This document shows, one piece after another, positions 48,512 through 57,503 of a stretch of DNA of 64,000 nt (position 1 is the stretch's first letter; each line of letters begins with the position of its first letter). The notes under the pieces were generated by a model. It saw only the letters and a list, made by a program, of their open reading frames with translations. It was not told where the DNA came from and ran no database searches. Source of the DNA: Kalmanozyma brasiliensis GHG001 (lineage: Eukaryota > Basidiomycota > Ustilaginomycetes > Ustilaginales); the NCBI RefSeq assembly GCF_000497045.1, contig NW_015961981.1, positions 436,401 to 500,400 of the forward strand, read 5' to 3'. The position numbers and the translations under genes are program-made.

Positions 48512-49678
48512 ATGCGCCTTCTTCATGTTATCATCTTGTTCACGTTGTTGACCCTGGTGCTGGCTCCGCCGCTGCCGCGCTGGGAGCTGTTCGACTGGCC
48601 GTCCGATGCTGAGCGCCTGCTGCATCTCGACTTTCCGCGTCGATTTGGGGTTTCTTACACCGAGGCGCAAGCGGACGAGGTGCTGAGCAACGCTCTGCTC
48701 TACCTGCAAAGGCGCAGTCCTGGTGGGTATGGCCTTGTTCGGGCGAGCTTCATGCCGCGCCACCGCTTCTTGACGCATGGCATCGACGAGCAAGATGCCA
48801 GTCGTCGTGCACGCGCCTCGTGGTTCTCCGTCCCCCTCCTCACCTCTCCGGATGCGACGGGTCGGCCGGATTTCGCTCGAGTACCTCTGCCAGGAGGAGG
48901 ATCGGCACATTCGCTCGACCTGGTGCGATTTGACCGGTTCCAGCCGAAGGCCAATACTGGATTTTGGGTCCCCACCGCCATCATTCGCCCGCACTTTGAA
49001 ACGGGTCCGCAACGCAGACTCGTCTTTAGCATCGTGCATCAGTACCCAACCTCACCGGTAATGTTCCGGGATGCTTTTCTCGCCAATCCAAAGCCGGCGC
49101 AACGCGGCCTGAAGAAGGTGCTGCAGCAAAAACAGGACGTATGGCTGGCAAAGCTGCCCACGGACGATCGAAACATGGTCCAAACCATGTGGTCTAGAGC
49201 ACCGTACTCGGGCTTGATGCAGAGTTCGACATTTTTCGACGATGCAGAGCGGCGCCGCATGAGATCACTGAGAAGAGTCGGACGCCCGAGGGAGGAAGAA
49301 GTGACGGTCGAGAGGGCGTCATCCCCCGAGGAAGGCTCTTCGGGCGAGGACGCGGTTCCTCCGGCGAGAGTCGAGAGCATGAGGGCGGACAAATTGGGCA
49401 AATCAAGGAGTGGTCGGGAGCAACAGGACGCGGTCTCGCCGTCGTCTGATGCGGCTGGTGCATCCACGAGTGGAAGCACGGGAGAGAGACAGCCGGTCGA
49501 GCACAACTTTTTCAGCTCCGGGCGAGAGGCTGATCACATCCGCCCGCAACCGTTCGATGGGTGGAACCACGTGCCCGTGCGGCAAAGGCTCTTGGAGGCT
49601 TCACGAGGTGAGGAGTCTGAGCTGAATCTGGAATTGGCTCTAGGTAGGCCGCCTTTTGGCGCTCGAAGGGGTCCATGA
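48512..49678 (+). CDS. Candidate secreted effector with C-terminal LxLxLxL motif (cluster gene 6)
   Basis: 388 residues. MRLLHVIILFTLLTLVLA is a signal peptide. The mature part begins with LFDWPSDAERLL and matches cluster gene 5 across the folded region: YTEAQADEVLSNAL, SFMPRHRFLTHGID, HSLDLVRFDRF, GFWVPTAIIRP, YPTSPVMFRD. A Ser/Glu/Arg-rich disordered segment follows (about 245-330), then VEHNFF and a terminal LNLELALG (LxLxLxL at residues 371-377) and FGARR. The paralog has the same order and the same closing LG.P.F pattern. No cysteine in the mature protein and no known catalytic motif. I infer a co-repressor-binding effector; it is not proven. Confidence 0.8.
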   Translation: MRLLHVIILFTLLTLVLAPPLPRWELFDWPSDAERLLHLDFPRRFGVSYTEAQADEVLSNALLYLQRRSPGGYGLVRASFMPRHRFLTHGIDEQDASRRARASWFSVPLLTSPDATGRPDFARVPLPGGGSAHSLDLVRFDRFQPKANTGFWVPTAIIRPHFETGPQRRLVFSIVHQYPTSPVMFRDAFLANPKPAQRGLKKVLQQKQDVWLAKLPTDDRNMVQTMWSRAPYSGLMQSSTFFDDAERRRMRSLRRVGRPREEEVTVERASSPEEGSSGEDAVPPARVESMRADKLGKSRSGREQQDAVSPSSDAAGASTSGSTGERQPVEHNFFSSGREADHIRPQPFDGWNHVPVRQRLLEASRGEESELNLELALGRPPFGARRGP

Positions 49679-49928
49679 TTCGTTGCTACTACCGACGAAT
49701 ACATCGCTCGCTGATTACACCTTCGAAGATCGCCTGTGAGCGAGACGGTTTTAGGTTTTCGGATATGGATTGGGATGCGAGATAGGCCATACTTCGACGG
49801 TATGCAGATAGGGTCAACTGAGATTAAGGAGTCTGAGTATCACGAGAGCGGTTCCGGAGGACAACAACGCGCGAGTATAGCGTAGAGCGAAGCCGACAGG
49901 TACCAACGACAGAGAAAATCGATGACGA

Positions 49929-51761
49929 TCAACCAGAGTGAGCAGTGGACTGCATAGCCTCACTCTCGTTCGCCTTCGTCGGCGATAAATTTGCACTCAA
50001 TCCAGCCGGACCGAGGACCTGTCTTTTCATCCCTGTGTCCAACCTGATCGGTCCACCCAGTCCCACCATTCCCAGCTTGCCTCGCTTCCCGCTCAACGCA
50101 ACCTTTGCCGCCTCGGCTGCCGCAGCATATGGGTCGTGTCTCGCCTCTCCATTCTCTCCCATCTCCACCGTCAACAGTCCTGCAGAGCGCTTTGGTCTGT
50201 AGTGAGTCCTCAAATGCTGTGCAAGGTTGTCGGAGCGACCGAAAAACTTGCCGCACGTCTCGAGGGGGCATTGATGGGGCCGTTCTTGGGTGTGCGTGCG
50301 AGTGTGGCGCTTGAGATGCTCCAGCCGCTTGAAGCGCTTGCCGCAGTGGCAGACGTGCTGTTTGTCGGCCGAGCTGACGACCAGAGGGGGAGGATGGGTA
50401 GTGCGTGCGCGAAGATGGGATGTTTGTTTTTTGACAGGGGAGACACTGCGGCTGCGGCTGTTGAGAACGGAGGGAGGGAATTCGTGGATTGGCGAGCTGA
50501 CGAGGATCATGCCAGGAGTACTTGCGTCCTGGGAAGCACTGAAGTAGGCGTCAAAGCCCGGCGAAAAGAGATCGCTGTTGGACGTGCTGATGGTTGAGGA
50601 CGGTGTCAAGGGGAAAGACGAGAAGGAGGAAGCCTCGGACGAGCACGACGAGCGAGCGAAATGAGTCATGGGACTCGAAGCTACCCTCGCCATTGCCGAC
50701 GACGACAGACCACCCGACAACATACCCGACCCATCGCCTCGATGAGATGGAAAGGTGGTCGAGCTTTGGAGATGATCGTGGAAGGCGAGGTTGGCCTGGA
50801 AGTCGGGTTCGTTCTTGGGGGCGTTGTTAAGGTCGGTAAGGGTGAGCAGAGGAGGTAGGCCCTCCCTCGACGTGCCCAGTCGATGTGGCACATACATCTC
50901 TGTGTGATCATCATGGCCAGCGGTAGTGTCCCTTCGGATGGCGATGGAGGAAGGAGGGTAGAAGGGCGAGCCAGGATTATATATGTCGCTACGAACCGGA
51001 TGTCCAGGCGTCGAGTCGGGTGAATAAGATTGACTTGTCGGGAAACCGCGGAGCCCAGTGGGCAGAGACGCGCGAGTCGAGGCTGAGTAAGGTGTGGTAG
51101 GCATCTGCGCAGCACGGAAGCCAGCGCCAAGGTCGGCCATCGGCTGTCCCGCAAATGTGCAGGTCGAAGCAGGCATCGGCGTGGTCTCCTTGGAGGCATC
51201 CGACTCGCTTGTATTTTGGTGATGACTAAAGTGGTGCGCCTCGCTGTGATGATGTGAAGAGAGCATCGAGGCGTCAAACGAGTGGGCAGCTCGCCGCCTG
51301 ATCGGCATAGACGGAGGCGTTTCCGGGCTGAGCTCGTCTTGACCGTGGGAAAGGGCTAGCAGGGCATTGTGGCGGCTGGGCTCAAACGCCGGGTGATCCG
51401 AAAAGTAGCTGACTTCAGTGTCAATCGACTGATCAGGAGTGCCGAGAGCGAGGCCAGATAGCGACGTGAACGGCGACTCGCATGGAGTGAAAGAACGCGG
51501 AGAATATGAGCCATCCACCGTCATCATCGAGTGGTCGCCAGTGTGCTGGACGCTGATAGAGCCTCGTCGCGCACCGTGGTATGGTTGAGGCATTCCCGAT
51601 ACCTGCGGACTGAACGTTGGCATAGACTGAGAGTGAGACATGGTGGTCGAGTAGCTGAGCTGAGTCTCATGAGAGAAGCCGCCCAAGAGGCCGAGAAAGT
51701 TATCGCCGAGGCTGTGCAAGGTGTGTTGCGTGTTGTTCGTAGTGGACAGTGGTGCAAACAT
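49929..51761 (-). CDS. C2H2 zinc-finger transcription factor (two fingers)
   Basis: 610 residues from the ATG at 51761 (A at -3). Residues 1-460 are Ser/Pro/His-rich and disordered with no recognised domain. Two adjacent C2H2 fingers lie at about 469-520: CHCGKRFKRLEHLKRHTRTH and CPLETCGKFFGRSDNLAQH, joined by a TQERPHQ linker. This finger pair resembles Msn2/Com2-type and basidiomycete Ste12-associated fingers, whose sites are often CCCCT-like or CCA-containing. A smut effector regulator, Mzr1, is also a C2H2 protein, but I cannot assign this gene to it. The gene ends 250 bp from the effector cluster and has a 3 kb gene-free upstream region. Confidence 0.85.
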   Translation of the reverse strand: MFAPLSTTNNTQHTLHSLGDNFLGLLGGFSHETQLSYSTTMSHSQSMPTFSPQVSGMPQPYHGARRGSISVQHTGDHSMMTVDGSYSPRSFTPCESPFTSLSGLALGTPDQSIDTEVSYFSDHPAFEPSRHNALLALSHGQDELSPETPPSMPIRRRAAHSFDASMLSSHHHSEAHHFSHHQNTSESDASKETTPMPASTCTFAGQPMADLGAGFRAAQMPTTPYSASTRASLPTGLRGFPTSQSYSPDSTPGHPVRSDIYNPGSPFYPPSSIAIRRDTTAGHDDHTEMYVPHRLGTSREGLPPLLTLTDLNNAPKNEPDFQANLAFHDHLQSSTTFPSHRGDGSGMLSGGLSSSAMARVASSPMTHFARSSCSSEASSFSSFPLTPSSTISTSNSDLFSPGFDAYFSASQDASTPGMILVSSPIHEFPPSVLNSRSRSVSPVKKQTSHLRARTTHPPPLVVSSADKQHVCHCGKRFKRLEHLKRHTRTHTQERPHQCPLETCGKFFGRSDNLAQHLRTHYRPKRSAGLLTVEMGENGEARHDPYAAAAEAAKVALSGKRGKLGMVGLGGPIRLDTGMKRQVLGPAGLSANLSPTKANESEAMQSTAHSG

Positions 51762-54700
51762 GATGCTGACGAGCGGTGGACCAACGATCAAGATCAAGAA
51801 GGATGAGATGGATGGACGCTGTCGAGAGGTATCAAGACGACGGAACGAAGCGATGCTGATGTTGCGAAATGCAATTAGAGAAGGACGAATGGAACAATGC
51901 GAGTCGATGCTGAATGGGTATATGGATGTGGTTCGGTACGGATGACGTGCTTGAGAGCAGCTTTCCGATGAGAGAGATGCGAAGTGTGAGTAGTGGATCG
52001 TGAGCAGAGACTACGATCGGGGTATCAACGACGTGTGAGTTCCCATGCGATTGCAGTAGGAGGAGACAGCGCACAGCCGAGCAGATAGGGGGGAAGTAGC
52101 GGTAGGGTGGTACCGAAGATGCGGGGGGGACTGGATCTTCGCAAGAAAGGATGAGGGATAGGCCGGGTGCTTTTGTATGAGCAGAGCGGGTCAGAAGGCT
52201 GTCAAGCGAAAGCTGTCAATATAGAAATGGACGGCAGAACACCAGTCACTGAAGCGGCCTAAGCAGCGTGTCGACGCAGCAGAGGAAGCGCCAATGCTTC
52301 GCTCCAGTCAAAGAGGGCGACACCAAGATGGCTTTTGCTTAGGGCTGTGAGAGGATCAGCTGATGCAGAAGAGCATACAAGAGTGAGATTCACCACTCTC
52401 GTGGCCGGTCAGATGCACCTTGTCAAGAGACCCCGCGCCACCATTGACCAACGAACTCAGGCACCAACAGAGATACTGTGACTATGCTGTGCCGCTACCA
52501 TGCATTCCAACAGGCAAGTCCTGCCGATGCTTCGCCAAAGGCAGTCAGCCAGCGAAAAGACCTTTAACGAGGCTTGGAAAGGGATGTCAAAGACCCGTAC
52601 ATGCCTCAGCCACCACCAGAAGAGAAAACGCCAACGATCCGGGAGATGACTGGCTGCGAGAGAAAAGCAGGCGCATGGTGATATACCGGGTCTGTTGGAT
52701 ACAGGCGTTGGCGGCGATGTCACATCTGCTGCGAAATCGCCATGAGCGCGTGGATCTGACCAGCTCTCTTTCACGGAGGAGGCCACTAGGACCGTCACAA
52801 GTGTTGGCAGAGGATCGTCATGCTGAAACAGGCAAGAGCTAGACCTTGCTATGGCTTGTCTCTGGACGATCCCGACTGAGAGAGCGACTGACACGATCTG
52901 CAACTAGAATAAAATCTGGGTCGAAGAGATCCTACGCAAGTATCACGAGCGCTCGAACAGCCTGGAAACCCAGAGTGGCTTGTCCTGCTCCTGCATCACG
53001 CGCTTCTGCCAAGGCCAAGCGAAGCAAAGGGACGCTGTTCTCGGCTCACCTTTTTGTCGCAGATCTCAGCTCTGATCCGCTGGAAAGATTGACGCCGCGG
53101 TGCTGTTGCCATCGCGTTCAAGCAGACAGACCACTTTCATGCTGATCAGCGTGCTTACGATGTCGACCTGCGAAGCTGGTGGCAGGCCGGAGGAGCGAAG
53201 AGTGGGAACAAGAGCGAGATGTCATTCCATATGGGAGTGCCAGTGCCAGCTTGATAGCCATGTTCAGGCGAGCTCGCAAGAGATGGCAGTCCGGAGAATG
53301 GAGACAGACAGCCAATCTCCACGGCAAATGCAGGCCATCAAACAAAGCGGTGCAGATGGGCTCCGAATCCCTCTTCTCTCCGCTAGATCAAGTTGCAGGC
53401 TTGAAAAGTGGGCGTGCGATGGTTGTCTGGGGGCTTCCTCGCCTATGCATGCGCTGACAAGCTGGCAAGCGCCTCCGCCGTCCGAGAATGCGAGCAAAGA
53501 GGGATGGACAGATGGTCGAAAAGAAGAGAATGAGAAAATGGATCTTTGCCGCGTGGAATCAAGCGAGATGGAGGGTGTGTTTCAAAGCTTCGCCAGACGA
53601 AGACGGCAAGAGGCTCAGTCCACACACCAGAGCGTCCCTCCCAGCTTGATGACCATTCAGCTATGCGCCGTACTCGCTCCTGGGAAGCGTGCTTGACGAG
53701 AGTATGCGATTGCCGCTGTATAAACAATGAGCATGCTCCAGCGCATGCACCAGCCAGATGCAGGGTGCGAAAAGGAAAAGGGCTCGTTGCTGTTTTTGTT
53801 GCCATGAGGCAAATGCAAGCCTCGCGTTCCGAGACCTGCGAGGCTGAGGAATGTCGCCTGCTGCTTTTTGGCTTGAAGCAGCCAGAGAGCTTCGCTGCAC
53901 AAGAACCTCGCATTGTCGGCAGTGCAGCCTGCTTTGCATTCGCAGAAAGAGGCGGCGCACCTAGCGCCTGAAAGCTTCATCACAGTTGGGAAGAAGTGTT
54001 GGTCTCAGATGGCAACTTTCGCGTCCATCGTTTTCTGCGACCTTTTTCATTTTTAGTTTTCACAGGTGTGTTCGCCATGTCAGCCTCGACTCCGAGATTT
54101 GGTGAGAAACGGCCACTCACCCGCTCGCCTGTCCTGACTCGATGTGAGCTTGCACAGCAGCCCGCATCGCTGCAGCCTGCTAGACGGCTGTAACGCGGCA
54201 TCAGGTCAAAGACGCAGATGCGCGGGCCGAACGATTCCGACTCCGACCCAGCCACCTTCCCGGGCCGTTTGGCGTGCTTGACAGTCAGCAGCAACCACCG
54301 CACACATCCTTGCCACTGCTCAAGTAGCTAGTCCCCTCTTGAAACTTTCGCAGTGTGGTACCGGTGAGACCTTGAGGTCGATCCAGAGCCACAATAGTGC
54401 CGCCCGGAACCCGACGTCAAGCCGGTGTAGCGAGCCAGCTTGGCGTCGTCCCGGAGCCCCCTTGGATGCTGTTGACGGCGTTGCGCGGAAGCCACGGCGT
54501 ACCTGTCCGGCTTGACCTCGCTTGCTAAGCGAAGGCCCAGATTTCTCACGATCAGCTGTGATCATGCTTCCCGAGGCACGCTTCAGAAAACCCTGGATGC
54601 GACAATCATCTCGCAATCGAAAGCACGCACAAAAGCATACACAGTAGACCAGAAATGAGTTGGCATTCTTCGCATCGCAATGCGTCAGATCGTATCAAGT

Positions 54701-54830
54701 CAGATCTGCCAGGACCTCCGATCTGCAGTGAGACAGATCGGGGAGTGGTGTATGATTCGCAAACAGTAGTCACTGAGTGCAAAAGGGAGTGGTGTGATGG
54801 TTGTTCCCCAAAAGCGCTGCATACATGCGC
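51762..54830. other. Gene-free 3.1 kb region upstream of the zinc-finger gene
   Basis: No open frame here has a recognisable domain or start context; several overlap on opposite strands. Base composition is less GC-rich in parts. It is most likely an extended promoter or long 5' leader of the zinc-finger gene plus the 3' side of DEF1. A TATAAA sequence lies near 53718. Spliced small genes or non-coding RNAs cannot be excluded. Confidence 0.5.
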
Positions 54831-57503
54831 TTACTGGCCCCAGTACTGGCGAGCGTAAGGGTAGTTGGAGTACGCGTTGCTCGTAGCCTGGTGACCGTAG
54901 GCGCCGTACTGCTGGTAGTACTGCTGTTGCTGTTGCTGCTGCTGCTGCTGCGCCTGCTGCTGCTGTTGCTGGCCCTGCTGCTGCTGACCCGCCTGCTGCG
55001 TCTGACCGCGGCCCACCTGGTTCGAGGCCGACGTCGACTGGCTCGAGCCCTTGGACGCATTGGGGTCGAACTGTCGGTAGCTATCCAGCGCATTGCCGGA
55101 AGAAGCACCCGACTTTTGTTGCGAGCTCATGTGGGGAGTTCCGTTGTTGCCAGTGGCTGCGTTGGTCGAACCAGCGTTCTGCGAAGGAGGAGCACCGCCG
55201 GCGCCACTGCCGAGGAACCCACCGAGACCGGGGATGGCGTTGCCGTACAGCTTCGAGTAGTCCGACACGCCGCCGAGACCGGGCATGCCGCCGCGGCCGA
55301 ATCCCTGGTCGTACGACGAGAGGTTGCCCGAGCTCGGTGTCTGGCCGTAGTGGTTCTGCGCACCGTACGCGCTGGCATCCGACTGAGGACCCTGGTTGTA
55401 CGGCGAGGCAACGCTGCCGGGAGTGCCGGGCTTCTGGGGCTGACCAGCGGGCTGGCCGTAGACGGGGTACTGTCCGTAACCAGCAGCGGGCTGACCGTAG
55501 TGTTGGAACTGGTTGGGCATGTAGTAGTGGGGGTAGTAGTAGGGCATGATGCCGGGGAACTGCTGCTGAGGAGCCTGCTGTTGGTGAAGACCGGGACCGG
55601 CTTGGTGACCCTGGTGCTGGTGGGGCTGCTGGCTCTGGTCCTGCTGCGAGGCCGACTGCTGCTGGCCCTGCTGCGAGGCCTGCGACTGCGACTTGTCGTC
55701 GGATCGCTGACCGAAAGCGTTGGAGCCTTGGTCGTAAGCGCCGTAGAACTGAGCAAGTCGCTGGGTGTCGAGACCACCGTACATGGACGAGTAGTCGTGG
55801 AGACCCTGCTGAGGCTGAGCCTGCGACTGACCCTGCGAGGTAGCCTGGCTCTGGCCGAGGGAGCTGTATCCGTTGTAGCCGTGGATCTGGTCCTGAGACT
55901 GCTGCTGCTGAGGAGCGGCCTGCTGTTGCTGTTGCTGTTGCTGCTGCTGAGGTTGGCCGGTGAAGCCGTACGAGCTGTCGTACGAGTCCGACTTGAAGCC
56001 GTTGTACTGGGCGGCAGAAGGCTGCTGCTGGCTGTACGAGTCGGTTTGGGGCTGGGCGACCTGGGCCTCTTGTCGGTGAGCCGCGGGCGAAGTAGCGGCA
56101 GCGGCTGGAGCAGCCTCGGCCTCGGTCTTGTGGGCAGGAGCCTCGGTGGCAGCCTCAGGCGCCTCGTCAGCGTCTCCGCCAAGGAAGTTGAGCGAGCCAA
56201 ATTGGACGCCGAGCTTGTCGAACTGCGACGAGCCGCCAACCATGACAACGGGCGCATCCTGGCGGGCACGCTGCGACGATCGCTGGGCAGCACCACGAGG
56301 CGCAGCGGCTTTCGAAAGCCCAGGGGGAGCGACGGCAGCAGCATTGGCGTCGGCCGCAGCGGGGATGCTCTCTTCGGCAGGAGCAGCGTCGACGGGCGCA
56401 ACGGCCTCTGCGGCGGCCTCAGCGGGTGCAGTCTCGGTAGGAAGCTGCGCTGCGACGGGGGCAGCGTCGGTGGAGGCCGGCTCGACCTCTGCGGCGGACT
56501 GAGCAGCAACGGGCTCAGTGGCGCTGATAGCGTCGGATACAGGAGCGATGGGCTCGGATTCCGATGATGGAGCTGCCGCGGCGACGGGAGCAGCAGCAGG
56601 CTTGGGGGTCTCGGTCTTGCGTGCGATCTGAGCCCAGCTCATACCGCCAGCCTTGGGCGTAGGCTTGGAGGGGGCAGGGACCTTGACGGCAGGTGTCGAG
56701 GTCTCGGTGGACGAAGGAAGAGCGGTGGTCGTGGTGGCCGCCTCTGTAGCCTGAGGCGCAACCGTCTCCTCAGCAGGAGCCGCAGCCGCAGGCGCAGCTG
56801 GTTGCGAAGGTGCGACGACAGGTTCGGTGATCTCCTGGGCGATGGCTGGAGCAGGAGCAAGGGGAGCAGCAGCGGCGGCAGCGGGCTGCGACTTGTTGTT
56901 GGCCCTGCCGAGAGCGGCAGCCCAGCTGGTTCCGGACGTGGGGGTGGCGATAGGAGCGAAAGCCTGAGCGGTGGTAGCCTCGGTGGTCTGGGTCTCGGGG
57001 GTCTTGAGTTCGTGTCCGTTGGCCTGAGGAGCAATACCGCCGCCCCGACCACCGACGCCACGGAAGCCGCCACGACCGCCTCGAGCACCTCGCACGGAAG
57101 CGCCACCGCGGCCGCGACCAGCACCAGCAGCAACACCTACATGGTTGCCTCGGGCAGCGTGAGGTGTAGCTGAGGGAGCAGCGGCAGAAGAGGTGTGAGG
57201 AGCGGGAGCGACGTGGTGGGAGCCGGACTCCTTCTTGACCTGCTTCTTTGACTTGACTGACGAGAACTGTTCGACCTGTCCTTCGGAGATGCGCACAACG
57301 GCGTTCTCGACGTCACCCAGAGAGTCCTGGAGAGCAAAGAGGAGGTCTTCGTCGGTCCAAGTGGGGAAGAGCTCTCGAATCATGCCGAGCTGATCCGAGT
57401 ATTTGGCACGAAGCGCTCGTACCTCTTCGGTGTCGTCTTGTGCTTGTTGAGAACGGCCCTTTGGGCGAGGGAAGGACCCTCTGCGCGCAGCTGCGGTTGA
57501 CAT
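54831..57503 (-). CDS. DEF1: RNA polymerase II degradation factor Def1-like (CUE domain, Gln-rich)
   Basis: 890 residues. The N-terminus carries a CUE-like domain at about 33-82 (SDQLGMIRELFPTWTDEDLL and GDVENAVVRISEGQ) as in Def1, followed by a Lys-rich segment and an RG-rich stretch (about 120-165). The rest is extremely Ala/Pro- then Gln/Tyr/Gly-rich, with polyglutamine runs encoded mainly by CAG/CAA near the middle and at the C-terminus. In yeast, Def1 recruits Elongin-Cullin ligase to stalled RNA polymerase II and is itself activated by proteasomal processing. The Gln-rich tail is expected for the family. Neighbour on the right is 2.2 kb away. Confidence 0.85.
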   Translation of the reverse strand: MSTAAARRGSFPRPKGRSQQAQDDTEEVRALRAKYSDQLGMIRELFPTWTDEDLLFALQDSLGDVENAVVRISEGQVEQFSSVKSKKQVKKESGSHHVAPAPHTSSAAAPSATPHAARGNHVGVAAGAGRGRGGASVRGARGGRGGFRGVGGRGGGIAPQANGHELKTPETQTTEATTAQAFAPIATPTSGTSWAAALGRANNKSQPAAAAAAPLAPAPAIAQEITEPVVAPSQPAAPAAAAPAEETVAPQATEAATTTTALPSSTETSTPAVKVPAPSKPTPKAGGMSWAQIARKTETPKPAAAPVAAAAPSSESEPIAPVSDAISATEPVAAQSAAEVEPASTDAAPVAAQLPTETAPAEAAAEAVAPVDAAPAEESIPAAADANAAAVAPPGLSKAAAPRGAAQRSSQRARQDAPVVMVGGSSQFDKLGVQFGSLNFLGGDADEAPEAATEAPAHKTEAEAAPAAAATSPAAHRQEAQVAQPQTDSYSQQQPSAAQYNGFKSDSYDSSYGFTGQPQQQQQQQQQQAAPQQQQSQDQIHGYNGYSSLGQSQATSQGQSQAQPQQGLHDYSSMYGGLDTQRLAQFYGAYDQGSNAFGQRSDDKSQSQASQQGQQQSASQQDQSQQPHQHQGHQAGPGLHQQQAPQQQFPGIMPYYYPHYYMPNQFQHYGQPAAGYGQYPVYGQPAGQPQKPGTPGSVASPYNQGPQSDASAYGAQNHYGQTPSSGNLSSYDQGFGRGGMPGLGGVSDYSKLYGNAIPGLGGFLGSGAGGAPPSQNAGSTNAATGNNGTPHMSSQQKSGASSGNALDSYRQFDPNASKGSSQSTSASNQVGRGQTQQAGQQQQGQQQQQQAQQQQQQQQQQYYQQYGAYGHQATSNAYSNYPYARQYWGQ
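54915..54990. repeat. CTG/TTG trinucleotide tract encoding polyglutamine
   Basis: Within the C-terminal part of the DEF1-like gene; read on the minus strand it gives CAG/CAA runs broken by short interruptions. A second such tract is near 55905-55952. Confidence 0.8.

Noticed and set aside
46947..48512. 521-codon minus-strand frame
   Set aside because: Antisense to the complete alpha-amylase gene; no domain. It results from strong third-position GC bias.
51762..51797. Upstream extension of the zinc-finger gene
   Set aside because: The apparent first codon is TTG; the first ATG, with A at -3, is at 51761.
53100..53696. 198-codon plus-strand frame in the 3 kb spacer
   Set aside because: No domain, no signal peptide, mixed codon use and overlap with comparable minus-strand frames; not distinguishable from chance.
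54801..56567. 588-codon plus-strand frame rich in Leu, Val, Arg
   Set aside because: It lies antisense to the DEF1-like gene and starts with TTG. Its Leu runs are the reverse reading of CAG/CAA polyglutamine codons.
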